DNA of 64,000 nucleotides from Verrucomicrobiaceae bacterium (GTDB lineage Bacteria > Verrucomicrobiota > Verrucomicrobiia > Verrucomicrobiales > Verrucomicrobiaceae): NCBI GenBank assembly GCA_016795365.1, contig JAEUHN010000017.1:248001-312000 (forward strand). The letters run 5' to 3'. Below, piece by piece: positions 53,527-61,677 of the stretch. A model generated the notes under the pieces. That model ran no database searches. It saw only the letters and a list, made by a program, of their open reading frames with translations, and was not told where the DNA came from. The position numbers were made by a program, and so were the translations under genes. The first letter of the stretch is position 1; each line of letters begins with the position of its first letter.

Positions 53527-53790
53527 ATGATCGAACTCGAAGTCTATGCCTGTGGCCTGCGCGATGGCGACAACGTTCTGCAATTGCAGAGCCAGATGGA
53601 TATGATGCCGCGCATCCGCTACAAGGTCGATGTGCGCCATGACCTCGTTTACTTCGAGATCGACAATCCCGCCGAGGTCACCCAGCGCAGCATCACGAAG
53701 ATGTTCGAGGCGATCGGGCTCGAAGCTCGCTTCGTCGGCCAGATACCTCCCGAGATCGAGCTGGGCAGTGATACGATCCGCCTCGTGTAG
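53527..53790 (+). CDS. Small HMA-like protein without metal cysteines
   Basis: This 87-residue protein starts at ATG 53527; the frame extends 29 codons further upstream without a credible start. The pattern MIELEVYACGLRDGDNVLQL, YKVDVRHDLVYFEIDNPAEV and SITKMFEAIGLEARFVG has the beta-alpha-beta-beta-alpha-beta spacing of HMA/ferredoxin-like folds. The CxxC is absent (only one Cys, near the start). It lies 18 bases before the MFS gene and probably shares its operon. Confidence 0.65.
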   Translation: MIELEVYACGLRDGDNVLQLQSQMDMMPRIRYKVDVRHDLVYFEIDNPAEVTQRSITKMFEAIGLEARFVGQIPPEIELGSDTIRLV

Positions 53791-53808
53791 CGTATAGATC
53801 GCCCCACC

Positions 53809-55071
53809 ATGCCCGCCACCCGCACCCGCTTCGGCGTCATCCTTTTCGCCGTCACCCTCGGCATCATCACTTACATCGACCGTGTTTGCATCAGCAAGGC
53901 AGCACCGCTGATCCAGGCGGACCTGCATTTCACGAAGGAGCAGATGGGTTACATCTTCAGCGCCTTCACGCTCGCGTATGCGTTGTTCGAGATTCCAGGA
54001 GGCTGGCTCGGCGACAAGATGGGGCCGCGTCGCGTGCTGATGCGCGTGGTGACGTGGTGGTCGATCTTCACAGCAGCGACAGGCTATGCGTGGAACTACA
54101 CAACCATGTTAGTGTGTCGCTTCCTCTTCGGTGCCGGTGAAGCCGGTGCCTTCCCGAACATCACGAAGATGTTCACCATCTGGCTGCCGCAAAAGGAGCG
54201 CGGCATGGCACAGGGCATCACCTGGCTGTGTGCGCGCTGGGGCGGTGCCTTCACTCCCCTGCTCGTGCTGTGGGTGTTGCAGTTCGTGAAGTGGCAGCAC
54301 GCGTTCGTGATCTTCGGAGCGCTCGGCATCATCTGGTCGGTCGTGTTTTATCTGTGGTTCCGAGACAACCCCAAGGATCATCCATCGGTCAACGCGGCCG
54401 AACTCGCACTGCTCGATGATGCCTCGAAGAACCTGGACAGCCACGCGACCATTCCCTGGGGCAAGTTCCTCTCCAGCCCGACCGTGCTGCTACTGTGGCT
54501 CTACTATTTCTGCATCAGCTACGTCTGGTATTTCTATGTGACGTGGTTGCCCACTTACATGACCGAGGCGCTGCATCTTGATCCGAATCAAAAGATGACC
54601 GCGATTCTCGGCGGACTGCCCTTGTTCCTCGGTGGCATCGGCTGCTTCGCCGGCGGCTGGCTGGCGAACAAGCTCACCGATCGCGCGGGCGGTCTGGGTC
54701 GCGCACGACGCTGGGTCGGTGTGCTCGGAATGTTGGGCGCGGGCGGTTTACTGGTGGCGTCTTCAATGCTCGGCAATCCCGTGCTCGCGATGATCGCGAT
54801 GGGCGTGTCCGGCTTCTTCAATGACCTCTCGATGCCGTGCTCGTGGGGCGCGTGCATGGATGTCGGCGGCAAGGCTGCGGGCTCGCTCTCCGGCAGCATG
54901 AACATGATGGGCAATCTCGGCGGCGCGCTCGGCCCCGTGGTCGCGCCGTATCTGCTGAACCATTTCGATCACAACTGGTCCGTGCCCCTGTGGGTCGCGG
55001 CAGGCACCTACCTTATCTCCGCCGCGTGCTGGTTGTTCATTGATCCCGTGACGCCGATTGAGGCGGACTAA
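53809..55071 (+). CDS. MFS transporter (ACS-like organic anion family)
   Basis: This 420-residue protein has about twelve hydrophobic helices. MFS signatures are GGWLGDKMGPRRVLMRVV in loop 2-3, VCRFLFGAGEAGAFPNITKM in helix 4, and YIDRVCISKAAPLIQADLHF at the start. The RFLFGAGEAG..P form is typical of the anion:cation symporter group (glucarate, galactonate, phthalate). It lies 8 bases before the DapA-like gene. The substrate is probably a sugar acid or other carboxylate, by family. Confidence 0.9.
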   Translation: MPATRTRFGVILFAVTLGIITYIDRVCISKAAPLIQADLHFTKEQMGYIFSAFTLAYALFEIPGGWLGDKMGPRRVLMRVVTWWSIFTAATGYAWNYTTMLVCRFLFGAGEAGAFPNITKMFTIWLPQKERGMAQGITWLCARWGGAFTPLLVLWVLQFVKWQHAFVIFGALGIIWSVVFYLWFRDNPKDHPSVNAAELALLDDASKNLDSHATIPWGKFLSSPTVLLLWLYYFCISYVWYFYVTWLPTYMTEALHLDPNQKMTAILGGLPLFLGGIGCFAGGWLANKLTDRAGGLGRARRWVGVLGMLGAGGLLVASSMLGNPVLAMIAMGVSGFFNDLSMPCSWGACMDVGGKAAGSLSGSMNMMGNLGGALGPVVAPYLLNHFDHNWSVPLWVAAGTYLISAACWLFIDPVTPIEAD

Positions 55072-55079
55072 TTCACACC

Positions 55080-55964
55080 ATGCTCCTCCCCGTTTTCCAA
55101 ACTCCCTTCCACGACGACGAAACGATCGACTACCCGACGCTCGAGCGCGAGCTGCACTGGCTCTTTGAGCAAGGCGCGGATGGCGTGGTGATGGCGATGG
55201 TGTCGGAGACTCTGCGGCTGGCCAGCGATGAACGCGACGAGCTGTGCAGCTTTGTTTGCCAGGCGGTGCAAGGGCATGGCTCGTCGGTGGTCAGCGTGGG
55301 TGCAGAGTCAGGCAAGGTCGCGGAGCGCCATGCGCAACACGCTGAGCAAAGCGGGGCAACCATGCTGATGGCGATTCCGCCGATCGCGGTCGCACTCGAT
55401 GAAAACGAGATCGCGAACTACTACCGTCGCATCGCCAGCGCGGTGTCGATCCCGCTGATCGTGCAGGACGCGAGCGGCTACGTGGGGCGGCCGATGAGCA
55501 TCGACTTGCAGGTGCGGTTGATGGAGGAGTTCGGTCCCGCGCGAGTGATGTTCAAGCCGGAGGCTCCACCGCTGGCGGAGCGACTGGCGGAATTGCGAGC
55601 CGTGTCGCAGAATCGGGCGCTGTGCTTTGAAGGCAGTGGTGGTGTGGCGCTGATGGAGACGTTTCCGCATGGGCTCGCGGGCACCATGCCGGGTGCGGAT
55701 TTGATTCGTGGGATCGTGCCGCTGTGGCGGGCACTCGCGCGTGGTGATCTCGCGACAGCGAAGCGCATTCACGAACCGCTGGCAAAGCTGATCGGACTGC
55801 AAACGACGCTCGACTCCTACCTCGCGGTCGAGAAGCATCTACTCGTCAGACAAGGCGTGTTCGAGAACACCGTCGTGCGCGGCCCCGTGGGCTATCGACT
55901 GACCGATGAAGTTCGTGCGCAGGCCGACCGTTGGTTTGATGAACTCATCGCCACCGTGTCATGA
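55080..55964 (+). CDS. Dihydrodipicolinate synthase/N-acetylneuraminate lyase family protein
   Basis: This 294-residue TIM-barrel lyase of the DapA family has the N-terminal pattern LLPVFQTPFHDDETIDYPTL and LEQGADGVVMAMVSETLRL. The Schiff-base lysine is in ARVMFKPEAPPL, and SVSIPLIVQDASGY replaces the usual YNxP segment. True DapA would have a more standard Tyr-Asn-x-Pro, so a catabolic aldolase or dehydratase is more likely. The stop overlaps the amidohydrolase ATG. Confidence 0.85.
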   Translation: MLLPVFQTPFHDDETIDYPTLERELHWLFEQGADGVVMAMVSETLRLASDERDELCSFVCQAVQGHGSSVVSVGAESGKVAERHAQHAEQSGATMLMAIPPIAVALDENEIANYYRRIASAVSIPLIVQDASGYVGRPMSIDLQVRLMEEFGPARVMFKPEAPPLAERLAELRAVSQNRALCFEGSGGVALMETFPHGLAGTMPGADLIRGIVPLWRALARGDLATAKRIHEPLAKLIGLQTTLDSYLAVEKHLLVRQGVFENTVVRGPVGYRLTDEVRAQADRWFDELIATVS

Positions 55965-56806
55965 TCATCGACGTTCACAGCCATGCCTGGGATTTCCCGA
56001 ACGGCTTCAATGCCGACTTCATGCAGCAGGCGCAGCGTGCACGAGCGGGCAAGCCCGTCGATCTCACCGTGAAGTATGCGGACTATGCCGCGAACGCGAA
56101 CGTGCCGGTGAAGACGATTGTTTTCGGCGGCAAGGCAAAGCTCAGCGGCCTGTGGGTGGATGATCGTTACGTCGCGAACTACGTGGCGCAGCAGCCGGAC
56201 AAGCTGATCGGCTTCCTCTCCGTCGATCCCACGCAGCCCGGCTGGTTGGAGGAGCTGGAGTTTGGTCACCAGACGCTAGGCCTGCGTGGCATTAAGCTAC
56301 TACCGATGTATGCGGGCTTCATGCCCGATGATCCGACGTTGGAACCGCTGTGGCTCTATGCTGAGAAGCATGGCCTGCCCGTGCTGCTGCACACCGGCAC
56401 CACCTTCATCGCGCAGGCACCGCTCGCCTGCACGCTGCCGCGCTTGATCGAGCCCGTGGCGGTGAAGCACCCCGGCGTGAAGATCATCCTCGCGCACCTC
56501 GGCCATCCGTATGAAGGCGAGTGCATCGCGGTGATCCGCAAGCACGCGAACGTCTATGCCGACATCAGCGCGCTGCACTATCGGCCCTTCCAGCTCTATC
56601 AATCGCTGATGCTCGTGCAGGAATACGGCGTGTGGCACAAGCTGCTCTTCGGCACGGACTATCCCTTCACCACCGTGGATGCCACGATCGAGGGACTCGG
56701 CGCGCTCAATGCCATGCTGCACGGCACTGCGTTGCCACGTCTCGATGAGGCGCAGATCGAGGCGATGATTCATCGCGACAGCTTGCAGCTGCTGGGACTG
56801 GAGTGA
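55961..56806 (+). CDS. Amidohydrolase-2 family protein
   Basis: This 281-residue TIM-barrel metal-dependent hydrolase starts at ATG 55961 and overlaps the DapA-like stop (ATGA). Metal-site features are the N-terminal MIIDVHSHAWDF (H6, H8), HTGTTFIAQAPLA, ILAHLGHPYEGECIAVI and LFGTDYPFTTVDATIEG (Asp). Relatives include decarboxylases and lactonases. With the upstream MFS and lyase genes it probably degrades one organic compound, whose identity is not apparent. Confidence 0.88.
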   Translation: MIIDVHSHAWDFPNGFNADFMQQAQRARAGKPVDLTVKYADYAANANVPVKTIVFGGKAKLSGLWVDDRYVANYVAQQPDKLIGFLSVDPTQPGWLEELEFGHQTLGLRGIKLLPMYAGFMPDDPTLEPLWLYAEKHGLPVLLHTGTTFIAQAPLACTLPRLIEPVAVKHPGVKIILAHLGHPYEGECIAVIRKHANVYADISALHYRPFQLYQSLMLVQEYGVWHKLLFGTDYPFTTVDATIEGLGALNAMLHGTALPRLDEAQIEAMIHRDSLQLLGLE

Positions 56807-57151
56807 GGGTCGAGGGTCGAAGGGCTAGGATAAGCCGCAGGACGGCGACTGTTGCGTAGCCCGGCCTTCCAAGGCCGGGTTGACTAGGGTGCGCGGAGTC
56901 TGCGTCGCAGAGCGACCCGCGAGAACGATCATGTTGCGCCCAACGCCCGCAGTCGGGTGTCGCGCTGCGACACGTTGCGCATGGCGGGTGCGTCCCCGGC
57001 CTTGAAAGGCCAGGCTACTTATCGAGCGCCGCTCTGCGGCTCCCTCGCCATCGACGTTGCTCGCCATCTCCTTCCAGTGGCCATCTAGCTCGCCGCGCCT
57101 CGAACAAACGATTGCCCTGGGGCATCGCGTTGCTTTCATCGGGGCGTCCGC
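56807..57151. other. Long intergenic gap holding a REP-like element
   Basis: This is the only gene-free stretch over 300 bases. It contains the paired hairpin element described separately, and no credible reading frame or RNA gene was found. A start for the lipid kinase follows at 57152. Confidence 0.7.
56856..57018. repeat. REPIN-like inverted-repeat element
   Basis: The left unit begins GTAGCCCGGCCTTCCAAGG (56856 on) and contains the perfect palindrome CCCGGCCTTCCAAGGCCGGG at 56860-56879. The right unit CCCCGGCCTTGAAAGGCC with GGCTAC at its end (56994-57018) is its near-perfect inverse. Between them, GTCGCAG..GCGAC at 56904-56916 is repeated inversely in GTCGC..CTGCGAC at 56959-56971. The overall plan of two inverted REP hairpins around a spacer fits a REPIN/BIME or a short MITE. 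Confidence 0.65.
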
Positions 57152-58045
57152 ATGGCCGAGCGCATTCCAGTGATCATGAACCCCGCGGCGCGCAGCACCA
57201 AGGCGGCGCGCATGAGGGCGTGCGTGGAGGCCCTGAGCCCGGCACCGGAGATGCACTTCACGCAGTATGCGGGACATGCGACGGAGATCGCCGAGGCGCT
57301 CGCGCGCGAAGGCCGCGAACTCGTCGTGGCCGCCGGAGGCGACGGCACCGTCAATGAAGTGCTGCAAGGCCTGTGCCGCGTGAACGCCACGCGCTCCGAT
57401 TTCGCCACTCACACCGCACTCGGCACGCTGCCTGCGGGCACGATGAATGTCTTCGCTTACGAGATCGGATTCCCGAGTCATCGTGACCTGATCAACCCGT
57501 GGCGCGTGATGACCAGCGGCGCGCGCCGCGACATTGATCTGTGGATGGCCAACGAGCATTACTTCGTCCAGCTCGCCGGCGTGGGCATGGACGCAGAGAT
57601 CGTGAAGGCGACGACGTGGCAGATGAAGAAGCGCTTCGGTCCCCTCGCCTACGCCATCGCGGCCGTGCAAGTGCTGCGCAGCCAGCTTCCCACTGTGACC
57701 ATCAAAGCTCCTGGCCGCGCAGATTCGCATGGCTGTCTGGCGCTCATCGGCAACGGTCGCAACTACGGCGGCCGCTTCCCTTTGTTCCGCGACGCGAAGC
57801 TCGACGATGGCAAGCTAGACGTGGTGATCGTGCGCGAGAGCTTCAATGCCTGGCATGGGCTGCAAGTGCTGCGTGGTGCGTTGCTCGATGGTTATCAATC
57901 GAGCGAAGACCTGGAGTATCTGCAGCTCGATCAATTCACTATCGAGTCCGCACCTCAGACCGCGCTACAGCTCGATGGCGAACTTGGTGGTGCTTTGCCC
58001 ATCGCGTTTCGGCACTCACCGTTCAGGCTGCGTGTGGCGGCTTAG
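57152..58045 (+). CDS. Diacylglycerol/sphingosine kinase-family lipid kinase
   Basis: This 297-residue protein has the DAGK catalytic motif VVAAGGDGTVNEVLQGLC, preceded by MNPAARSTKAARMRA and followed by GTLPAGTMNVFAYEIG. The C-terminal beta domain includes LIGNGRNYGGRFPLFRDAKL and DGKLDVVIVRE. Members phosphorylate diacylglycerol or related lipids with ATP (YegS/DgkB-like). It is convergent with the pseudouridine synthase, and the stops overlap by 4 bases. Confidence 0.92.
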   Translation: MAERIPVIMNPAARSTKAARMRACVEALSPAPEMHFTQYAGHATEIAEALAREGRELVVAAGGDGTVNEVLQGLCRVNATRSDFATHTALGTLPAGTMNVFAYEIGFPSHRDLINPWRVMTSGARRDIDLWMANEHYFVQLAGVGMDAEIVKATTWQMKKRFGPLAYAIAAVQVLRSQLPTVTIKAPGRADSHGCLALIGNGRNYGGRFPLFRDAKLDDGKLDVVIVRESFNAWHGLQVLRGALLDGYQSSEDLEYLQLDQFTIESAPQTALQLDGELGGALPIAFRHSPFRLRVAA

Positions 58046-59097
58046 CGGCCGGTTTTTCCGCTGCGAGAACGGCGCACGTTGCCTTTGTTACCCAAGGGCT
58101 TCTTGGATTTGTTGGTGTCAGTCCGTCTCTTAAACCCACCGGCGCCGGATGCCTTTGTTTTAGCAGGCTTTGCATAAGGGACCGCCTTTTCGGTGGCGGG
58201 CTTGGCAAGACGTGACTGGTCCATGACCTCCTTGGGGATGTATGGTTTTGGGTTGGACACTTTGGCGACAAACTTGCGACGAGGCTGCCGACTTCGTTGG
58301 GGCTTCTCGCGCTCAGCTTTCTCTGCTGGCTTCAGAGGCTTAAAGTGATCATCGTCATCATCGCGCTGAGTGATGGTGACGGCTTCGCGTGAGGACCGCG
58401 ATGATTTGCCTGTCTGGAGGAATCTCGCGATCTCGGCATCCGTGAGCTGCTTCCAGTTGCCTTTGCCGATGCCGTGGAGGCGGACGCCACCGATGCGAAT
58501 GCGGACGAGGCGCTCCACTTCGTTGCCGAGCTGGAAGAACATGATGCGAATCTGGCGCTTGAGCCCTTGCTTGAGCACCACATGCACGAGATAGGGATTC
58601 TCAAGCCAGGCGCGCTCGGCGCGAGCGAAGCCTTCCGGGGTCTCCATGCCTTCCACCAGCTTGAAGACGAAGTTTTGATCCACGGGTCGCTCGGTGCGGA
58701 CCTCGTATTCTTTCTCGACGCCTTCGCTGGGATGGGTCAGCCGCTGGGAGAGATCTCCGCGATTGGTGAGCAGGATCAGCCCTTCACTGTCCTGGTCCAG
58801 TCGTCCCACGTGATGCAGGTGCTGGAATTTGGCGGGCAGCAGGTCGTAGATCGTTGAGCGATCATGAGTGTCCGATCGTGTGCAGATGTAGCCGCGAGGC
58901 TTGTTCAGGACGATCACGACCTGATCGAGCTGTCGCAAGGGCTTGCCGTCCACGGTGACGGTATCGCCCTCCTGCACTTGCGTGCCGAGTTCGGTCACGC
59001 GCTTGTTATTGATCATCACCCTGCCATCCAGGATGATCTGCTCACAGCCACGCCGCGAGCCCATGCCGCATACAGAAAGGAAGCGGTTAAGTCGCAC
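58042..59097 (-). CDS. RluB/RsuA-family pseudouridine synthase with basic tail
   Basis: This 351-residue enzyme has an N-terminal S4 domain (RLNRFLSVCGMGSRRGCEQI) and a pseudouridine synthase domain with VGRL-D101-QDSEGLILLTNRG, plus LVHVVLKQGLKRQIRIMFF. It would modify 23S or 16S rRNA. Residues ~231-351 form an extra Lys/Arg/Pro-rich tail beyond the usual ~230-residue core, preceded by DDDDD, and likely bind RNA. It starts just upstream of the small basic protein gene on the same strand, 9 bases past that gene's stop. Confidence 0.9.
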   Translation of the reverse strand: MRLNRFLSVCGMGSRRGCEQIILDGRVMINNKRVTELGTQVQEGDTVTVDGKPLRQLDQVVIVLNKPRGYICTRSDTHDRSTIYDLLPAKFQHLHHVGRLDQDSEGLILLTNRGDLSQRLTHPSEGVEKEYEVRTERPVDQNFVFKLVEGMETPEGFARAERAWLENPYLVHVVLKQGLKRQIRIMFFQLGNEVERLVRIRIGGVRLHGIGKGNWKQLTDAEIARFLQTGKSSRSSREAVTITQRDDDDDHFKPLKPAEKAEREKPQRSRQPRRKFVAKVSNPKPYIPKEVMDQSRLAKPATEKAVPYAKPAKTKASGAGGFKRRTDTNKSKKPLGNKGNVRRSRSGKTGR

Positions 59098-59106
59098 GGC
59101 AGTGCG

Positions 59107-59259
59107 TTAGATGGGCTTGGTCTTGGGCAGGTTGGTCAGGAGTTGACCTTCCTTCCACTGTCCACGGGACTTGAGGAGCTTGATGCGCTCGCCGCGCTTG
59201 AGGACGGAACGCTTGCTGCCAACGGAACTGGCTGCGCGGAGGCTTTTGTGAAGGGACAT
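59107..59259 (-). CDS. PVC-superphylum small basic protein (TIGR04137-like)
   Basis: This 50-residue, Lys/Arg-rich protein starts at ATG 59259. Its pattern (MSLHKSLRAASSVGSKRSVL, then KRGERIKLLKSRGQWKEG and NLPKTK) fits the short basic family found only in Chlamydiae, Verrucomicrobia and Planctomycetes. Its likely role is ribosome or RNA related but is not established. It ends 9 bases before the pseudouridine synthase start, a suggestive RNA-linked pair. It is a strong taxonomic marker for this window. Confidence 0.85.
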   Translation of the reverse strand: MSLHKSLRAASSVGSKRSVLKRGERIKLLKSRGQWKEGQLLTNLPKTKPI

Positions 59260-59448
59260 GGCGTGGAGTGTAGGTTGAGTTACAGGGAAAAACGGGCCGG
59301 GAGAATACGGGACGAGTCTTTTTTGGCAAGGCCGAATTTGGTGCGCCGAAATCGTGTGGGCTCTGCGAGCCAGCAAGGCCTTGGGCCGTGAACTTTGCCC
59401 TTGCTGGAGAGGGGAGCGTGGCTGAAGCGGTGCGTCCCCAAGCCCTCT

Positions 59449-60120
59449 ATGTCTAAGATTTCCAAGCAGTCCACAGCTCCGTTCAACCCGTTCTTCGGGT
59501 GCGCCATCATGACGATCGTCGCGTGCATGGGCATCGGCGGCATCGTTTGGGTGGTGCATGTGGGTCGGACGATGGATCGGGAGATCGGCAAGTTCACCGT
59601 CGATCATCCGGTCAAGCCCGTGGCGGTGAAGCCCGATGCGGCGGGCGTGGAGTCTCTCAAGGGACGGCTTGCTGCTTTTGCGGAAGCGGCGAAGGCCGGG
59701 AAGCCAGCCACGATCCAACTTTCGGTGCCCGAACTAAACTCCGTGGCTGAATTGGCTCCTGACACCGGTTTTGGAAGCTTCGCCGACATCATGGCGGTGA
59801 AAGCCATCAAGGCTGCCGAGGGTGTGTTGGTTGCTGATGTTTGTCTGCCGCTGAACAAGAACCCTCTCGAAGGCGGCAAACGCTACGCCATTGGCGAGGC
59901 GACGTTTAAGGTGGAGCTGGTCAAGGAGGTGGGACCCGACATCAAGATCGCGACACTCACCATCCCTGGCAAAGAGGTGAACCCAGACTTCATGAGGTTG
60001 TTCAGCGGATTCCAGCTCTTGTCTCCTTACCACAAACTGGAGGCCTTGAAGCCCGTGATGCAGGGCGTGAAGGCAGTCAAGGTGACAGCCGATGGTGTAG
60101 AACTCTCCACACAGCCATGA
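59449..60120 (+). CDS. Hypothetical membrane-anchored protein
   Basis: This 223-residue protein starts at ATG 59449. A short cytoplasmic end (SKISKQSTAPFNPFFG) is followed by one helix (AIMTIVACMGIGGIVWVVHV) and an extracytoplasmic domain (LAAFAEAAKAGKPATIQLSV, GKRYAIGEATFKVELVKEVG). No family was recognised. The stop overlaps the NUDIX ATG (ATGA), so the two are coupled, though no functional link is obvious. Confidence 0.75.
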   Translation: MSKISKQSTAPFNPFFGCAIMTIVACMGIGGIVWVVHVGRTMDREIGKFTVDHPVKPVAVKPDAAGVESLKGRLAAFAEAAKAGKPATIQLSVPELNSVAELAPDTGFGSFADIMAVKAIKAAEGVLVADVCLPLNKNPLEGGKRYAIGEATFKVELVKEVGPDIKIATLTIPGKEVNPDFMRLFSGFQLLSPYHKLEALKPVMQGVKAVKVTADGVELSTQP

Positions 60121-60680
60121 GCGAATCAATCAATCCCTGGACCACGCTGAGCACCCGCGAGGTCTATGACAATAAGTGGATTCGCGTGCGGGAAGATCAG
60201 GTGATCAATCCCAGCGGTGGACGAGGCATTTACGGCGTGGTGGAATACAAAAACCGCGCTGTGGGAGTGGTGCCCGTTGATGACCAGGGTTTTACCTGGC
60301 TGGTGGGGCAGTATCGCTACACTCACCACCGCTACGAGTGGGAGATTCCGGAAGGGGGATGTCCTGAGGGCGAGGAATTGATGGATTGCGCGCGGCGTGA
60401 ACTGCTCGAAGAGACAGGTATCGTCGCCGAACGTTACGACCTGATCGCTGGCGACATCCAGCTCTCGAATTCCACCACCAATGAAGTGGCTTATTTGTAT
60501 GTCGCTCACGGCATCCGCCACGATCAGGCTTCGCCGGAAGAAACCGAGAAGCTGGAAGTGAAACGAGTGCCCTTGGATAAGGCGATTGAGATGGCGATGA
60601 ATGGTGAGATCCGCGACGGGATGTCGGTAATCGCTTTGCTCAAACTGGCAGCGATGAAGACTCAGGGCTTCATGCCATAG
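60117..60680 (+). CDS. NUDIX hydrolase, ADP-ribose pyrophosphatase type
   Basis: This 187-residue protein has the NUDIX box GGCPEGEELMDCARRELLEE followed by TGIV. An N-terminal STREVYDNKWIRVREDQVIN and VDDQGFTWLVGQYRYTHHRY match the NudF-like ADP-ribose pyrophosphatases. It would cleave ADP-ribose or another nucleoside diphosphate sugar. The last 19 bases overlap the end of the convergent hexapeptide gene. Confidence 0.92.
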   Translation: MSESINPWTTLSTREVYDNKWIRVREDQVINPSGGRGIYGVVEYKNRAVGVVPVDDQGFTWLVGQYRYTHHRYEWEIPEGGCPEGEELMDCARRELLEETGIVAERYDLIAGDIQLSNSTTNEVAYLYVAHGIRHDQASPEETEKLEVKRVPLDKAIEMAMNGEIRDGMSVIALLKLAAMKTQGFMP

Positions 60681-61222
60681 CCAAGCTCGCGATAGCGCCG
60701 GGAGACTTCCACATACTTCATCGCCAGCCGTGCATTGGCTCGTTGCTCATCCAGACTTAGCGAGCGGACGATTTTGGCTGGGGAGCCAATGACGAGGGAA
60801 CCTTCGGGCACTTTGGTTCCTTTGGTGACGAGGGCTCCGGCAGCAATGATGCTTCGTGCTCCGATCTCGGCGCCATCGAGAATGATCGCTCCCATGCCGA
60901 TGAGGACTTCATCATGGACGGTGCATGCGTGAACGACTGCACGGTGTCCAATGGTGACGCGCTGGCCGATGACGCAGGCGAAGTCGTCGCTGACGTGCAG
61001 CACGGAACCGTCCTGCACATTGCTTTGATCGCCGATGATGATGCGATTGATGTCCGCCCTGATCACACTGCCAAACCAGACGCTTGATTCAGCCCCAAGT
61101 TGTGCTGCGCCCAAAACGACGGCGCCTGGAAGAATGAGAGCGCTCGGATGCACGTCTGGTGCGGTTTCCGGGAGGTAGAAGGTGGGCAAAAGCCCATAAG
61201 AAGGGGATTCGGAGGGGTTCAT
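60662..61222 (-). CDS. Gamma-carbonic-anhydrase-like hexapeptide protein
   Basis: This 186-residue protein starts at ATG 61222. The left-handed beta-helix repeats are clear (SALILPGAVVLGAAQLGAES, VIRADINRIIIGDQSNVQDG, IGMGAIILDGAEIGARSIIA). Likely zinc histidines are in SVLHVSD, IGHRAVVHACTVHD. This is the YrdA/CaiE group; many members show weak or no carbonic anhydrase activity. It diverges from HU. Confidence 0.9.
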   Translation of the reverse strand: MNPSESPSYGLLPTFYLPETAPDVHPSALILPGAVVLGAAQLGAESSVWFGSVIRADINRIIIGDQSNVQDGSVLHVSDDFACVIGQRVTIGHRAVVHACTVHDEVLIGMGAIILDGAEIGARSIIAAGALVTKGTKVPEGSLVIGSPAKIVRSLSLDEQRANARLAMKYVEVSRRYRELGYGMKP

Positions 61223-61256
61223 GACGAAAAAAGCCTGTGAAATAGGGAGTTTGTGA

Positions 61257-61285
61257 TTGACCCGGAGAATGATTTTTCCATTAAT
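61257..61285 (+). promoter_or_regulatory. Sigma-70-type promoter for the HU gene
   Basis: TTGACC (61257-61262, five of six to consensus) and ATTAAT (61280-61285, four of six) have a 17-base spacing. Transcription would start near 61292 and give a 71-base leader before the HU ATG at 61363. The ATG itself lacks a Shine-Dalgarno sequence. Confidence 0.6.
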
Positions 61286-61362
61286 CGCGCCAATCCCGGC
61301 GGTCACCACCATGATTCGCCAGGGCTGCAAGACAACCGACAACACCAACTCCATCACACCAC

Positions 61363-61638
61363 ATGAATAAAGCTGAGCTGATCGAACTCGTTCAAAAAAC
61401 TCTTGGCGGCGAAACTTCAAAGCGCGCTGCTGGCGATGCTCTCGAAGCCGTCCTTGAGGCCATCACCAAAGGCATCAAGAAAGATGGCAATGTGCAACTC
61501 ATCGGCTTCGGCACTTTCAAGGTTGCCAAGCGCGCTGCTCGCACCGGCCGTAACCCCAAGACTGGCGAAGCTATGAAGATCAAGGCCTCCAAGACTGTGC
61601 GTCTGGTGCCTTCGTCCGCTCTGAAGGCCGCCATCTAA
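61363..61638 (+). CDS. HU-family nucleoid protein
   Basis: This 91-residue DNA-binding protein follows the HU pattern closely: MNKAELIELVQKTLGGETSK, VQLIGFGTFKVAKRAARTGR (body and start of the arm), NPKTGEAMKIKASKTVRLVP at the arm tip and return, and a short C-terminal helix (SSALKAAI). It binds and bends DNA as a dimer. It has its own promoter and terminator, so it is monocistronic. Confidence 0.96.
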   Translation: MNKAELIELVQKTLGGETSKRAAGDALEAVLEAITKGIKKDGNVQLIGFGTFKVAKRAARTGRNPKTGEAMKIKASKTVRLVPSSALKAAI

Positions 61639-61677
61639 GGCGTCCATTCGGAGTGCAGCGAAAGCTGTGCAACGAAT

